The notes beneath the pieces are model-generated. The model saw nothing but the letters and a program-made list of their open reading frames with translations, did no database searches and was not told the DNA's origin. The position numbers and the translations under genes were made by a program. Positions 18,601-27,605 of a stretch of 47,584 nucleotides of DNA are shown piece by piece. The stretch's first letter is position 1. The number at the start of each line of letters is the position of its first letter. Where the stretch lies: positions 1-47,584 of the forward strand of contig NZ_JADEWT010000040.1 of the NCBI RefSeq assembly GCF_015207505.1, read 5' to 3'. The DNA comes from Tychonema sp. LEGE 06208 (GTDB taxonomy: Bacteria; Cyanobacteriota; Cyanobacteriia; Cyanobacteriales; Microcoleaceae).

Positions 18601-21470
18601 GTTAAATCGCCTCTGGTAACAGCAATTGCCACTTCGGCGATCGCCCGCAACTGAGTAGTCAAATTCGCCGCCAATTCATTCACATTGTCCGTCAAATCTC
18701 GCCACGTCCCCGCCGCACCCGGAACCTTCGCCTGACCACCCAATTTCCCTTCAATTCCAACTTCCCGCGCCACTGTAGTAACTTGATCGGAAAACGTCGC
18801 CAGCGTATCGATCATCTCGTTAATCGTATCAGCCAGAGTCGCAATTTCTCCCTTAGCTTCCAGGATTAATTTACGCTTCAAATCGCCATTCGCCACCGCC
18901 GTCACAACTTTAGCAATACCCCGCACTTGCGCCGTCAAATTCTCCGCCATCGAGTTTACATTGTCGGTTAAATCTTTCCAAGTCCCCGCAACTCCTTTCA
19001 CCTCAGCTTGACCGCCCAATTTACCCTCAGTTCCCACCTCCCGCGCCACCCGCGTCACCTCAGAAGCGAAGGAATTAAGCTGATCCACCATCACATTAAT
19101 AGTATCTTTCAACTCCAGAATTTCGCCTTTAACATCAACGGTAATTTTCTTAGACAAATCTCCATTTGCTACCGCCTTCGTCACTTCCGCAATATTCCGC
19201 ACCTGCGCCGTCAAATTTCCCGCCATCAAGTTAACAGAATCAGTTAAATCTTTCCAAGTTCCCCCTACCCCGCGCACATAAGCTTGTACGCCTAATTTGC
19301 CTTCGGTTCCTACTTCCCTCGCAACTCTGGTTACTTCTGAAGAGAAGGAACTCAACTGATCTACCATGATGTTAATCGTGTTTTTCAGTTCAAGAATTTC
19401 CCCTTTGACATCGACAGTAATTTTCTTAGATAAATCGCCATTGGCCACAGCAGTTGTCACTTCAGCAATGTTGCGGACTTGGGCTGTTAAATTCCCCGCC
19501 ATCGAGTTAACTGAATCAGTTAAATCTTTCCAGGTTCCTGCAACTCCTTTCACCTCAGCTTGCACGCCTAATTTCCCTTCGCTTCCTACTTCCCTCGCAA
19601 CTCTGGTTACTTCTGAGGCGAAGGAATTTAACTGGTCAACCATCGTGTTGACAGTGTTTTTTAACTCTAGGATTTCACCTTTAACATCAACAGTAATTTT
19701 CTTAGATAAATCGCCATTTGCTACAGCAGTCGTCACCGCCGCAATATTCCGCACTTGCGCCGTCAAACTACCGGCCATAAAGTTAACAGAATCCGTTAAA
19801 TCCTTCCAGGTTCCTGCTACGCCTCGGACATCCGCTTGACCGCCTAGTTTACCTTCCGAACCTACTTCCCTCGCCACCCGCGTTACTTCTGAGGCGAAGG
19901 AATTAAGTTGATCCACCATCACGTTAATGGTATTTTTTAGTTCTAAGATTTCGCCTTTAACCTGTACCGTAATTTTCTTAGATAAGTCACCGTTAGCAAC
20001 AGCAGTCGTCACATCAGCAATGTTGCGGACTTGGGCTGTTAAATTGTTGGCCATCGAGTTAACAGAATCCGTTAAATCTTTCCAGGTTCCTGCAACTCCC
20101 TGGACTTCTGCTTGTACGCCTAATTTGCCTTCGGTTCCTACTTCCCGCGCCACTCTGGTTACTTCTGATACGAAGGAATTAAGTTGATCCACCATCGTGT
20201 TGACGGTGTTTTTTAACTCCAGAATTTCACCTTTAACATCAACAGTAATTTTCTTAGATAAATCGCCTTTGGCCACAGCGGTTGTCACATCAGCAATGTT
20301 GCGGACTTGTGATGTCAAACTGCCGGCCATGAAGTTAACGCTATCAGTTAAATCTTTCCAAGTTCCCGCAACTCCTTTAACTTCTGCTTGACCGCCAAGT
20401 TTACCTTCGGAACCAACTTCTCTAGCAACTCTCGTTACTTCTGAGGCGAAGGAATTTAACTGATCCACCATGATGTTAATCGTGTTTTTCAGTTCAAAAA
20501 TTTCGCCTTTAACATCGACAGTAATTTTCTTAGATAAATCGCCATTGGCTACAGCGGTTGTCACTTCGGCAATGTTGCGGACTTGGGCTGTTAAATTACC
20601 GGCCATTGAGTTAACTGAATCTGTTAAATCTTTCCAGGTTCCTGCAACTCCCTGGACTTCTGCTTGTACGCCTAATTTGCCTTCGGTTCCTACTTCTCTA
20701 GCAACTCTGGTTACTTCAGATGAGAAGGAACTCAACTGATCCACCATGACGTTAATCGTGTTTTTCAGTTCGAGAATTTCTCCTTTAACATCGACGGTAA
20801 TTTTTTTCGATAAATCGCCATTGGCTACGGCGGTTGTCACTTCGGCAATGTTGCGGACTTGGGCTGTTAAATTACCGGCCATTGAGTTAACTGAATCTGT
20901 TAAATCTTTCCAGGTTCCTGCTACTCCTTCCACTTCTGCTTGTACGCCTAATTTGCCTTCGGTTCCTACTTCCCTAGCAACTCTGGTTACTTCTGAGGCG
21001 AAGGAACTCAATTGGTCTACCATTGTGTTGACAATTTTGGCTGTTTGAAGGAATTCCCCTTTGAGTGGTCTTTCTTCTATTTCTAGGGGGATGGTTTGCG
21101 ATAAATCTCCTTTTGCTACGGCCCGAATTACTCTGGCGGTTTCTGAGGTTGGTTGCACTAAATCTGTAATTAGGGTATTGACAGAATTGACGCTAGCTGC
21201 CCAGGAACCTTCAACGTTGCCGATGGTGGCCCGCTGGGCGATTTTGCCTTCTTTCCCGACAACTGTGCCGATGCGATCGAGTTCGGCGGCCATTCTCTGA
21301 TTGAGTTCGATAATGTCGTTAAGTTCGTCAGCAATTTTCCCGGCTAGACCTGTCTGGTCTATGGGCATCCTAGCTGAGAAGTCTCCTTTTTTGACAGCTA
21401 CTAAGGTTCTGAGTAGCTGTTTGGCATAAACATTATTTGGATTGGGTTTTGTTAGTTCTGCAGTTGACAT
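15654..21470 (-). CDS. Poly-HAMP hybrid histidine kinase with three receivers
   Basis: A 1938-residue kinase with no membrane segment. Order seen: a diverged N-terminal HAMP-like unit (about 60-155); nine consecutive 92-residue HAMP units (about 157-985) built on [33 protein letters not shown] and [16 protein letters not shown], units 1-7 almost identical and units 8-9 diverged; a GAF domain (about 1005-1145, [11 protein letters not shown]); a long coiled coil; HisKA with [12 protein letters not shown] (about 1260); HATPase with [14 protein letters not shown] and [10 protein letters not shown]; then three receivers with [36 protein letters not shown] and [18 protein letters not shown]. The architecture resembles group III (Nik1-like) kinases of fungi, which sense osmotic stress; function here is inference. 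Unit number may vary by recombination between the near-identical 276-base repeats. Start ATG has AAGGT about ten bases upstream. Confidence 0.95.
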   Translation of the reverse strand: MSTAELTKPNPNNVYAKQLLRTLVAVKKGDFSARMPIDQTGLAGKIADELNDIIELNQRMAAELDRIGTVVGKEGKIAQRATIGNVEGSWAASVNSVNTLITDLVQPTSETARVIRAVAKGDLSQTIPLEIEERPLKGEFLQTAKIVNTMVDQLSSFASEVTRVAREVGTEGKLGVQAEVEGVAGTWKDLTDSVNSMAGNLTAQVRNIAEVTTAVANGDLSKKITVDVKGEILELKNTINVMVDQLSSFSSEVTRVAREVGTEGKLGVQAEVQGVAGTWKDLTDSVNSMAGNLTAQVRNIAEVTTAVANGDLSKKITVDVKGEIFELKNTINIMVDQLNSFASEVTRVAREVGSEGKLGGQAEVKGVAGTWKDLTDSVNFMAGSLTSQVRNIADVTTAVAKGDLSKKITVDVKGEILELKNTVNTMVDQLNSFVSEVTRVAREVGTEGKLGVQAEVQGVAGTWKDLTDSVNSMANNLTAQVRNIADVTTAVANGDLSKKITVQVKGEILELKNTINVMVDQLNSFASEVTRVAREVGSEGKLGGQADVRGVAGTWKDLTDSVNFMAGSLTAQVRNIAAVTTAVANGDLSKKITVDVKGEILELKNTVNTMVDQLNSFASEVTRVAREVGSEGKLGVQAEVKGVAGTWKDLTDSVNSMAGNLTAQVRNIAEVTTAVANGDLSKKITVDVKGEILELKNTINIMVDQLSSFSSEVTRVAREVGTEGKLGVQAYVRGVGGTWKDLTDSVNLMAGNLTAQVRNIAEVTKAVANGDLSKKITVDVKGEILELKDTINVMVDQLNSFASEVTRVAREVGTEGKLGGQAEVKGVAGTWKDLTDNVNSMAENLTAQVRGIAKVVTAVANGDLKRKLILEAKGEIATLADTINEMIDTLATFSDQVTTVAREVGIEGKLGGQAKVPGAAGTWRDLTDNVNELAANLTTQLRAIAEVAIAVTRGDLTRSISVATEGEVAIVKDNLNQMIANLRETTHKNTEQDWLKTNLAKFTRMLQGQRDLETVSKLILSELTPLVSAQHGVFFLMESIEHDPFLKLLSTYAYRERKHLGNRFSLGEGLVGQCALEKERILLTEVPENYVKISSGLGESSPLNVVVLPVLFEGQVTAVIELASFRRFSEIHLTFLDQLTESIAIVLNTIAASMRTEELLKQSQSLTEELQTQQRELTETNKRLEQQAQSLRASEELLKNQQDELQQTNEELEEQAELLALQNKEVERKNRDIEQARALLEERAEQLALTSKYKSEFLANMSHELRTPLNSLLILARLLSDNPDGNLSSKQVEYTRTIYSAGTDLLELINDILDLAKIESGTMSVDIEQVLFGDLREHLDRTFRQIALDKKLSYQIELEAGLPKGIYTDAKRLQQVLKNLLSNAFKFTERGEVKLRVEVVREGWSLEVEALTSSATVLAFSVSDTGIGISADKHRVIFEAFQQADGSTSRKYGGTGLGLSISREIANLLGGEIKLTSRAGEGSKFTLYLPQTYQESGIMNDRDSGTDNPTPQLPPGVSVTVPSPNFHLPIAPYPSVTISDDRENIESGDRILLIIEDDVNFARILVDMAQEQGFKALVALRSDIGLAMAREFKPTAIMLDLNLPVMDGWTVLDRLKHDASTRHIPVHIVSVEEGRQRSLQLGAIAYLQKPVSHEALSKSLTDIKGFVDRPVKNLLVVEDDATQRLSIVDLIGNHDVSTTAVGSGAEALETLKSGHFDCIVLDLGLPDMTGFELIEQIKQEPNLKSLPIIIYTGKELTRTEETQLKRMAETIIIKDVRSPERLLDETALFLHRVQANLPEPKRQMLEQLYQTDSTLAGKKVLIVDDDVRNIFALTSMLERHLMQIVFAENGREGIAQLQNTPDINIVLMDVMMPEMDGYETMEAIRKMPQFGSLPMIALTAKAMKGDREKCIEAGASDYITKPVDTEQLLSLLRVWLYR
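18660..21000. repeat. Nine tandem 276-bp coding repeats within the kinase gene
   Basis: The HAMP units are repeated at the DNA level with a period of 276 bases (92 codons). Long stretches are shared nearly unchanged between units, for example the complement of [13 protein letters not shown]. Units 8 and 9 (nearest the GAF domain) are more diverged, which suggests that the inner units have been homogenised or recently expanded. Confidence 0.85.
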
Positions 21471-21657
21471 TACTGTTACCTTTGGGGAGTTGGAAGGGGT
21501 TTGGCGCGGCTAGAAGGCGTTGGTGGTGGAAGATATCTGGCTTGCGGGCGGCAAGCGTCGCTCTAATCAGTTTTTTTGAGATGGTATTGTTATTGTTTGA
21601 CTAAATTAGTGGCTGATTGCTTCTGTCAAAAGGTTGATGGTAAATTGGCATGGATCG

Positions 21658-21827
21658 GGTAATATAATATCCTGTTAATTTACCGCAATAAGTAAGGTTT
21701 GTAGTGCGGAGTTTAGTCCGCAGCCGGAGAACGGAGGGTCGTCCGATCGCGCGAACTGCAATAAGTAAGGTTTGTAGTGCGGAGTTTAGTCTGCAGCCGG
21801 AGAACGGAGGGTCGTCCGATCGCGCGA
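21658..21827. repeat. Tandem duplication with period 73 bp, preceded by hairpin-element end
   Basis: Two copies of a 70-base unit (21685-21754 and 21758-21827) differ by about one base and are separated by three bases. Each has GCAATAAGTAAGGTTTGTAG, then TGCGGAGTTTAGTCCGCA, then GGTCGTCCGATCGCGCGA. The segment before them (TAATATAATATCCTGTTAAT then TTACCGC) is the end of the hairpin-element family seen at 10.1, 29.3 and 32.7 kb. This fills most of the gap between the FAD oxidoreductase stop and the kinase start; no gene seen. Confidence 0.75.
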
Positions 21828-21864
21828 TCGGTGTTTATGATAGTAATCTACTTACCAAGTGCGA

Positions 21865-23937
21865 TTATTTCCAATTTTGCCACGAACTATTGAAGATAGA
21901 AGTACCCGGAAAGGCGATCGGATTATGATTTTGTTGTAACCGCAATTGCAAAGCCTCTAAATTCGGCTCGCGGGCGGGTAATTCGTCTACTAATTCATAG
22001 GGTAAAATCCGATTTTGTAGGGAAAAAGCAGCGGTAATGCCCGCCGCAGCGCCGGCAGACCATTCAAAAGAATGCACTCGATAAGCCGCCGCCGCCGTGT
22101 GGCTGGTAGCAATACTTTTACCCGCGACTAACATATTATCAATTTTTTGAGGGATCATTGCCCGCAGCGGTATTTGGAAGGGATAAGCTTGTCCTTGGCC
22201 TTTGCGAGTTCCTTCGCGTTCGGTGTTTCCCGGCGCTTCTGGCGGGCTGTTGGTCATGCAGGGGTGAAAGTCGATCGCGTAATGACCGATACCCACACTA
22301 TCAGGATAAATCCGGGCGCGCGATCGCGATTTTGTCTCCTCAACAGTCTGACTTCCCACAGCCAAAGCCGGCGCATTCAAACCACCCACAGCCAACCACA
22401 AATCTCGGTACTCTTCTTTCGACAAATTCTCGCGGTAAAAATCCGCCCTAAAGTCAGTCCGAGACATATCAACTTCCCACACTGTAAAACCTTGAGGCTG
22501 AGTCAAAGTCGGGCGCCCAATAATCCGCCGGCCTTCCCGCATATAAGGATATTTAGAAAGTCCGTGAACAGTCCCCATCGGCGTATCCAAACCGCTCAAA
22601 AAACGATTATTTGGATAAGGCTTTTTCACTCCATTACCTAATTGCGAGTCAGTAGTTCCTGCTACCAACCAGTAGAAAAATCCTTTAGCATTTTCTTCGC
22701 CACGGCGCAAAGTTTCCGTTCGCAAACCACCCATCCATGCGCCCGGTTGCAGTTGACCGTTAGCCTCCAATTGCGCGCGAGAATAAATTAAATTATCCTC
22801 GGCCGAACCGGGACGGTAGTCATTCCCCCAAGTCCAGTTTTGCATGGAAATATCCCCAGGATAAATCGGGAATTTCTTGGGGTCGGAAGGGCGCGGCTCA
22901 TCCGGTCTCATGGTTTTAATTTGGCGGTAGCTAAAAACTAGCGGAAAGCTGGCTAATCTAGCCAGTTCGTAACTGTAGTAAGGAGCGTATTGTTGATAGA
23001 AAGATGGTATTTGATGCTGCTGTGGTTCCTTCGTTGCTTCCATCGCAAAGGTGTAGGTAAAACCTTGTGTGCAGTAAGGGTCGCCTTCGGGGCTGGCGGA
23101 GGAAGGTTCGAGAGGGGAACGCGGGTCAATTCCGAGGCGGTAGGGAACATCGGCAAGTCCGATTAATTCGCCTGTTTCTGTCGCATCTACAACGTACCAA
23201 TCTGCACCTCTAGGTTTTGAATTTGATTGGTTAGGTGGTTTGGGAATAAACCGAATAATAGTTTTGTTAAATCGCGCTGAATTTTCGTAGCGATAGGCAT
23301 CTTCGATGGTTTTAGACAGGGTTTCGGTGTTGATTGGCGGGGTGTTTGGGGCCGGTTTGTGTTGAATGGCGATCGCACTTTTAATTTGTTGTCCGCCAAC
23401 GGCATTCTCCGCCACAGCCGGAGTAATTGCTAGTTCTTTAATTACGGTATTGGGAAACCATTTTAGCTTACCGTTGCCTTTTTTGGCAGCATCTTGCAAG
23501 ATGCCAAATAAAATTTTGTGGCCGTCGTAGGGCATGAAACAGGAATAGCTAACCCAACAGCCGCCGGGATTTAGCCTCCCGTAATGTTCTTTGATTCGCC
23601 GCCGCAATTCTAGGTAGCCGCGGGGGTAAAATAAGAGCGATCGCTGAGTGTCTCTTTCATCGAGTGCGGAAGTTCCCTGGGAGGAAATTTGACCGCCTAC
23701 CCAGTCAGTAATTTCTGTGATGCAAACGGTGCGCCCCGCCAGCAAACCTTCGTAGGCGGTAGCGGCACCTGCGAGCCCGCCGCCTGCTACGAGAATGTCG
23801 CAAGTTTCCTCTTTGTCGGGATTGCGAGTCGGTGCGGCGAATGTTGGGGTAATAACTGAGATTGAGGTAATTAGGCTGAGGGTGAAGGTGACGAGCGATC
23901 GACCTTTGAGCGAAAACATATACTTCGGAAGTTTCAT
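21865..23937 (-). CDS. Exported FAD-dependent oxidoreductase
   Basis: A 690-residue flavoprotein of the FAD_oxidored (xanthan-lyase/NAD(P)-like binding) group. Seen: a signal peptide (MKLPKYMFSLKGRSLVTFTL, hydrophobic core LSLITSISVITPTFA, cleavage near APT); the dinucleotide-binding fold CDILVAGGGLAGAATAYEGL with E in CITEITDWVGGQ; an internal YVVDATETGELIGLADVPYR; and the C-terminal FAD motif KIDNMLVAGKSIATSHTAAA. The substrate is unknown. I chose ATG 23937 over the upstream GTG at 23964 because a decayed second copy of the gene's 5' end keeps the same MKL...SLKG...SLV start. Its position outside the cytoplasm with bound FAD suggests export of a folded flavoprotein, but I see no twin-arginine motif. 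No operon partner. Confidence 0.88.
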   Translation of the reverse strand: MKLPKYMFSLKGRSLVTFTLSLITSISVITPTFAAPTRNPDKEETCDILVAGGGLAGAATAYEGLLAGRTVCITEITDWVGGQISSQGTSALDERDTQRSLLFYPRGYLELRRRIKEHYGRLNPGGCWVSYSCFMPYDGHKILFGILQDAAKKGNGKLKWFPNTVIKELAITPAVAENAVGGQQIKSAIAIQHKPAPNTPPINTETLSKTIEDAYRYENSARFNKTIIRFIPKPPNQSNSKPRGADWYVVDATETGELIGLADVPYRLGIDPRSPLEPSSASPEGDPYCTQGFTYTFAMEATKEPQQHQIPSFYQQYAPYYSYELARLASFPLVFSYRQIKTMRPDEPRPSDPKKFPIYPGDISMQNWTWGNDYRPGSAEDNLIYSRAQLEANGQLQPGAWMGGLRTETLRRGEENAKGFFYWLVAGTTDSQLGNGVKKPYPNNRFLSGLDTPMGTVHGLSKYPYMREGRRIIGRPTLTQPQGFTVWEVDMSRTDFRADFYRENLSKEEYRDLWLAVGGLNAPALAVGSQTVEETKSRSRARIYPDSVGIGHYAIDFHPCMTNSPPEAPGNTEREGTRKGQGQAYPFQIPLRAMIPQKIDNMLVAGKSIATSHTAAAAYRVHSFEWSAGAAAGITAAFSLQNRILPYELVDELPAREPNLEALQLRLQQNHNPIAFPGTSIFNSSWQNWK

Positions 23938-24199
23938 CAGAAATTTTAGGTTAAATTTTAACACAAATCAATACACTTACAGCCAATGACCAAAAAGTGA
24001 ATGAATTTCTATAATACTGGTATTTCGCGGCGCGATCGGGGCAGTTGTTTTATTTTAGACAAATTTTAACAACAAAACACAGTTTGAATATCAGGATTAA
24101 GTCAACGAGCAAAATTATTAAATATTATAAGTATTTGCTACATTTTTAGATTGGTATATAGCCTTTTTCAGAAATATGAGGTACTATCCGGGAGCGGGC

Positions 24200-24397
24200 A
24201 TTGGGCGGAGCGAAGCGGAGGGATTGGGCGGAGCGAAGCGGAGGGATTGGGCGGAGCGAAGCGGAGGGATTGGGCGGAGCGAAGCGGAGGGATTGGGCGG
24301 AGCGAAGCGGAGGGATTGGGCGGAGCGAAGCGGAGGGATTGGGCATAGGGCATAGGGCGGAGCGAAGCGGAGGGATTGGGCGGAGCGAAGCGGAGGG
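24200..24397. repeat. 23-bp tandem repeat (ATTGGGCGGAGCGAAGCGGAGGG)n
   Basis: Six perfect 23-base units at 24200-24337, a unit interrupted by GGGCATAGGGCATA at 24338-24374, one more perfect unit at 24375-24397, then a truncated one. Unit parts: ATTGGGCGGAGC plus GAAGCGGAGGG. Since 23 is not a multiple of 3, the open frames through it on both strands are by-products and I do not call genes. It lies between the FAD oxidoreductase and its decayed copy. Confidence 0.95.
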
Positions 24398-24530
24398 ATT
24401 GGGCATACTTCACTTTTTTGATAACCGCTATAATTTCGAGCAATCTAACTTTTGATGAAGTTTTGCATAAATCAGACAAAATCATTAAACACATCCAAAA
24501 TTTCCGAAGGGCATAGAAGCCAAAAAAATA

Positions 24531-24668
24531 TTAAATGGGAGCATCTCATATTTCTAAAAAGACTTCTTTTGACTCCTTCTTTCTTCCTCTTTCCTCCTGT
24601 CTCCTGTCTCCTGCCTCCTACCTCCAATTTCTAGCTTGGCTGCAAAAGTGAGATGCTCCCTATTAAAT
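24531..24668. repeat. Element with GGGAGCATCTCA terminal inverted repeats
   Basis: The left end has TTAAATGGGAGCATCTCA, the right end TGAGATGCTCCCTATTAAAT, so the ends are inverted copies of about 15-18 bases. The inside is a pyrimidine-rich tract (CTTTCCTCCTGTCTCCTGTC and similar). Size and ends resemble a non-autonomous insertion element. No coding content. The remaining 24669-24930 stretch holds nothing I can name. Confidence 0.6.
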
Positions 24669-24929
24669 CCTTATCAAGTAAACTTAGTTAGAGTAGTTAC
24701 GAGCATATTTGGCAAAATAAAAATTTAGGAAAAATTACATTTGATTGTAGCACTATTCTGCAATTCAAACTAACTCTAATAAAAACTCACGCCAGGTCAA
24801 ACTGACTCGATCTTTCATCTGACTTGAATCGTCTAAATCATTTATTGATGCAGAAACCGTAGATGTCATACAGCTAAACATACCCTATAGCAGATAAGTT
24901 TAAGATATTTTGGGAAGGAATGCAATGCA

Positions 24930-25190
24930 GGTCGATCCAGTGCGGAAGTTCCCTGAGAGGAAATTTGACCGGCAAATCAATAATGTCGGTTAAGTGCGCT
25001 GTGCGCCACGCTAGCAAGCCTTTTTAACTGCCGATTAGTTGATTGCCTCGATGGCGAGTCGGCGCGGCTAATGTTGGGGTAATAGCTGAGATTGAGGTAA
25101 TTAGGCTGAGGGTGAAGCTGACGAGCGATAGACCTTTGAGCGACAATAGATACCGTCGCAGTTTCATCGCTGGTTGGGGCATTAATCTTG
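24930..25190 (-). pseudogene. Decayed second copy of the 5' end of the FAD oxidoreductase gene
   Basis: The minus strand carries MKLRRYLLSLKGLSLVSFTL then SLITSISAITPTLAAPTRH, clearly homologous to the signal peptide of the FAD oxidoreductase at 21.9-23.9 kb. Further in, the DNA matches the coding region around its SSQGTSALDERD part (shared GTGCGGAAGTTCCCTG and GAGGAAATTTGACC), but the dinucleotide-binding segment between them is deleted and the frame is broken by stops. The upstream DNA is duplicated too: TACTGGTATTT and GTTTTAT blocks at 24016-24055 recur at 25240-25280. So an old tandem duplication of promoter plus gene start survives as a remnant; the rest of the copy is gone. Confidence 0.8.
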
Positions 25191-25328
25191 ACATCAGCGA
25201 AAAATATTCATAGCATTTAAATGTTTGTTTTGCAGTATACTGGTATTTTGCGGTGCGGCCACGGCAAAATTGTTTTATATAATAGGAATTAAGACCATCT
25301 ACCACTATCTAAAAGCAGGAGCGAGCTT

Positions 25329-25841
25329 GTGCTCAAAATAGTCCAATTTTTTAGAGCGTTGATTTTTTTTGAGAGTTTAACAATTACGACAAGTTTAACC
25401 TTTTCTGAAGTTTTGCAAAGGTTGGAGGAAGTTGTCACTCCTCCCAAACTTTTTAGGATCATTCTACCCTTCGCCCCGCCACCTGCCAAACCTTATGAAG
25501 GCACAATTTCGGGCAATACCTTCCAAATCAATCGCATCGCGATCGGCCGCAATTTATTTTTGCCAATTATCAAAGGAAATATCGATTCTCAACCGTTCGG
25601 TTGTTCCATCAAAATCAGGATGGTATTGCATAAAATCGTGCTAGGATTGATGATTCTTTGGCTGTGGACTACTGGCAGTATTGGAACATTTTCTTTATTT
25701 GCTTGGTTTGTCGAACCATCGGTGGGAGCAATATTTTTGCCAATTCTAGGAATGTTTTTTTTAGCATGGCTTTTGTGCTTAATTCCCTTTAAAATAGAAG
25801 CAAAAGCAGCCAAAAAACTTCTCTCAATTCTTTTAACCTAA
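25329..25841 (+). CDS. Small membrane protein, function unknown
   Basis: A 170-residue product. The N-terminal half looks soluble and contains a patterned stretch (PYEGTISGNTFQINRIAIGRN, then FLPIIKGNI) that reads like a conserved cyanobacterial family I have seen without a function. The C-terminal half has two hydrophobic segments (about 99-120, KIVLGLMILWLWTTGSIGTF; about 130-152, VGAIFLPILGMFFLAWLLCL) and a basic tail (FKIEAKAAKKLL), so it is probably a two-span inner-membrane protein. The frame begins with GTG; an ATG inside occurs only at residue 97, too late for the conserved part. Ribosome site weak (AGGAGCG about 12 bases upstream). The aldolase gene follows in the same direction after about 90 bases. 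Confidence 0.65.
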   Translation: MLKIVQFFRALIFFESLTITTSLTFSEVLQRLEEVVTPPKLFRIILPFAPPPAKPYEGTISGNTFQINRIAIGRNLFLPIIKGNIDSQPFGCSIKIRMVLHKIVLGLMILWLWTTGSIGTFSLFAWFVEPSVGAIFLPILGMFFLAWLLCLIPFKIEAKAAKKLLSILLT

Positions 25842-25933
25842 ATCAACTTATTGCTACTTATTATGACGATCTATAAAATCTAAAAAAATCCGCGTCAATT
25901 CGCGTTCATCTGCGGTAAAAAAACATCAAAATC

Positions 25934-26698
25934 ATGCGTCACAACCAACTTAAACAAAAAATCAAACAAGGCGAAACTGTTCTCGGTTTATTCATGAACT
26001 GCGCCTATCCCGCATTCATAGAAATCTGCGGTCATGCTGGATTTGATTTTGCCGTCATCGACATGGAACACGGCCCCTTACATCCACTTGCTGCTGAAGA
26101 TTTGTGCCGCGCGGCCGACTGCTGCGGCATTGCACCGATTGTTCGCGTCCGCAAAAACGACGGGCCGCAAATTCAACGAGCTCTCGACATCGGCAGCGCG
26201 GGCGTTCAAGTACCTCAAATTGAAAGCAAAATTGATGCGGAAATGGCTGTCAAAAGTGCTAAATACAGTCCTCTGGGTTCGCGCGGCCTTTCCTTTGCTA
26301 CGCGGGCGGGACTTTACACGGCGGCAGGTACAAATATTACTGACAAACTCAACGATGAATCTTTGGTTGTGATTCATGTTGAAGGTAAGGGTGGCATTGA
26401 CAATCTGGCAGAAATTGTGACGGTGCCGCAGGTTGATGTGATTTTTCTGGGGCCTTACGATCTGTCGCAGTCGATCGGCATTCCCGGCCAAGTGCGCGAT
26501 CCCCGAGTCATCGACATGATGCAGGAGGCGGTACAAACCATCCGCAGTGCAGGCAAAGCGGCGGGTACTTTTGCCGAAAACCCCGAAATCGCCCAGCAGT
26601 GGATTGATGCTGGCGTTCAGTACGTTGCACTTGGGGTGGATGTGGCCGTTTTCCTGCGGGCCTGTCAGTCGCTGGTGAAAGCGGTTGATCGATTTTAG
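25934..26698 (+). CDS. HpcH/HpaI-family class II aldolase
   Basis: A 254-residue metal-dependent aldolase/lyase of the HpcH/HpaI group, which split 4-hydroxy-2-oxo acids into pyruvate and an aldehyde. Family motifs seen: FAVIDMEHGPLHPL, PIVRVRKNDGPQIQRALDIG, AGVQVPQIESK (metal glutamate), GSRGLSFATRAGLY, VIHVEGKGGIDNL, and the second metal site VDVIFLGPYDLSQSIGIPGQ. Length is normal for the family. The natural substrate cannot be read from sequence; 2,4-dihydroxyhept-2-enedioate and related 2-oxo acids are known for relatives. No catabolic operon surrounds it. The last codon and TAG stop lie within a repeat (26688-26760). The start ATG has no clear Shine-Dalgarno. Confidence 0.93.
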   Translation: MRHNQLKQKIKQGETVLGLFMNCAYPAFIEICGHAGFDFAVIDMEHGPLHPLAAEDLCRAADCCGIAPIVRVRKNDGPQIQRALDIGSAGVQVPQIESKIDAEMAVKSAKYSPLGSRGLSFATRAGLYTAAGTNITDKLNDESLVVIHVEGKGGIDNLAEIVTVPQVDVIFLGPYDLSQSIGIPGQVRDPRVIDMMQEAVQTIRSAGKAAGTFAENPEIAQQWIDAGVQYVALGVDVAVFLRACQSLVKAVDRF

Positions 26699-26760
26699 AT
26701 ACTTCGGCTTGCTTCGGCTACGCCAGCGGACAAGTCGCGTACAAGTTTTAGATTTTAGAT
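26688..26760. repeat. Interspersed repeat (TCGATTTTAGATACTTCGG...), copy 1
   Basis: Begins with TCGATTTTAGATACTTCGGC and ends with AGTTTTAGATTTTAGATT. An inverted copy lies at 27918-27972. The two copies face each other across the 2OG-Fe(II) oxygenase gene. The first bases of copy 1 contain the stop codon of the aldolase gene. Copy 1 carries an additional CTACGCCAGCGGACAAGTCG stretch. Confidence 0.75.
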
Positions 26761-26936
26761 TGCGGGAATTAATTGGTTGGCGCGTCGCTCGAATATCGTT
26801 TGCCATCTTTACGATATCTTTGCAATTTTTGTATTTTTTTTTAATGACACTCACAAAAAACCTAAGCTAGACTAGAAACATACACCTCCCTAGGGCAAAT
26901 TTTCGCAGGGGAGCAAGGATTCATGGAGAATAATCT

Positions 26937-27605
26937 ATGGAAACGGTATTAGAATCCATTCAATTGGACTATGCTTTCATGTTTACTTTCAAAAAAGTAA
27001 ACTCGATTAAGCTGGAAGGATTCAAGCATTTTTTTGACGATATGCCTGTAGATCCTTATATTAAGGGTAAGTATCGTTCGAGGAGATTGTCGCGGTTTGT
27101 CGTGAACGGAAATGAGTTAGTTAAGTTACCTCACGGCTATTTGTTTCAAAGTAAAGAATACAATCCGTTGGTGGGCGATATCAGGCGGGAATTTGCCGAA
27201 TTGGACGATCGGCTAATTGCCTTCGATAACTTCAAACAACTAATTTTTGCTTTTTTCGACTCCTGCAAAATTCACCCGGAAGCTGAAATCGGAGTGCATC
27301 AAATCAGGACGACTTGTTCGCCGCACAATTTTGGTAACCCCGCACCGGAAGGCATTCACCAAGACGGTACTGATTTTATCGGGATTTTCTCGGTCGATCG
27401 CACTAATGTTGTGGGCGGCGAAACGCATTTGTATTTGGCTAAAAAAGAGAAGCCTGTTTTTAATAAAGTTCTGCAGCCGGGAGAGTTGTTGCTGGTTGAC
27501 GACCACCAGTTTTTCCACTTTACTACGCCGATTAAACCGGAATTGGAAGGGGTGGGAACCAGGGATGTCTTTGTGCTGACTTCTCCGAGTTTGCTGATCG
27601 ATTGA
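26937..27605 (+). CDS. 2OG-Fe(II) dioxygenase, amino-acid hydroxylase-like (2OG-Fe_Oxy_2 family)
   Basis: A 222-residue protein matching the 2OG-Fe_Oxy_2 group, which includes BsmA and the Bacillus L-isoleucine 4-hydroxylase. Seen: a short N-terminal region, YRSRRLSRFVVNGNELVKLP typical of the group, the first iron ligands H141 and D143 in PEGIHQDGTDFIGIF, the distal histidine in VDDHQFFHFTTPI (H190 or H194), and an arginine in GTRDVFVLTSPS that would bind 2-oxoglutarate. It is therefore likely active. Substrate inferred: a free amino acid or similar small molecule. It is alone between two inverted copies of an interspersed repeat, which may mean it was acquired or moved as a unit. The ATG is preceded by AATAATCT with no strong ribosome site, GGAG lies about 12 bases further up. 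Confidence 0.88.
   Translation: METVLESIQLDYAFMFTFKKVNSIKLEGFKHFFDDMPVDPYIKGKYRSRRLSRFVVNGNELVKLPHGYLFQSKEYNPLVGDIRREFAELDDRLIAFDNFKQLIFAFFDSCKIHPEAEIGVHQIRTTCSPHNFGNPAPEGIHQDGTDFIGIFSVDRTNVVGGETHLYLAKKEKPVFNKVLQPGELLLVDDHQFFHFTTPIKPELEGVGTRDVFVLTSPSLLID

Noticed and set aside
24146-24494. Several open frames on both strands (60-108 codons) with repeated RSEAEGLG or PSASLRPI pieces
   Set aside because: They are translations of the 23-base tandem repeat in shifting frames, without ribosome sites or credible ends.
26078-26854. 258-codon open frame on the minus strand
   Set aside because: It runs through the aldolase gene on the other strand; the aldolase has clear family motifs and this frame does not.
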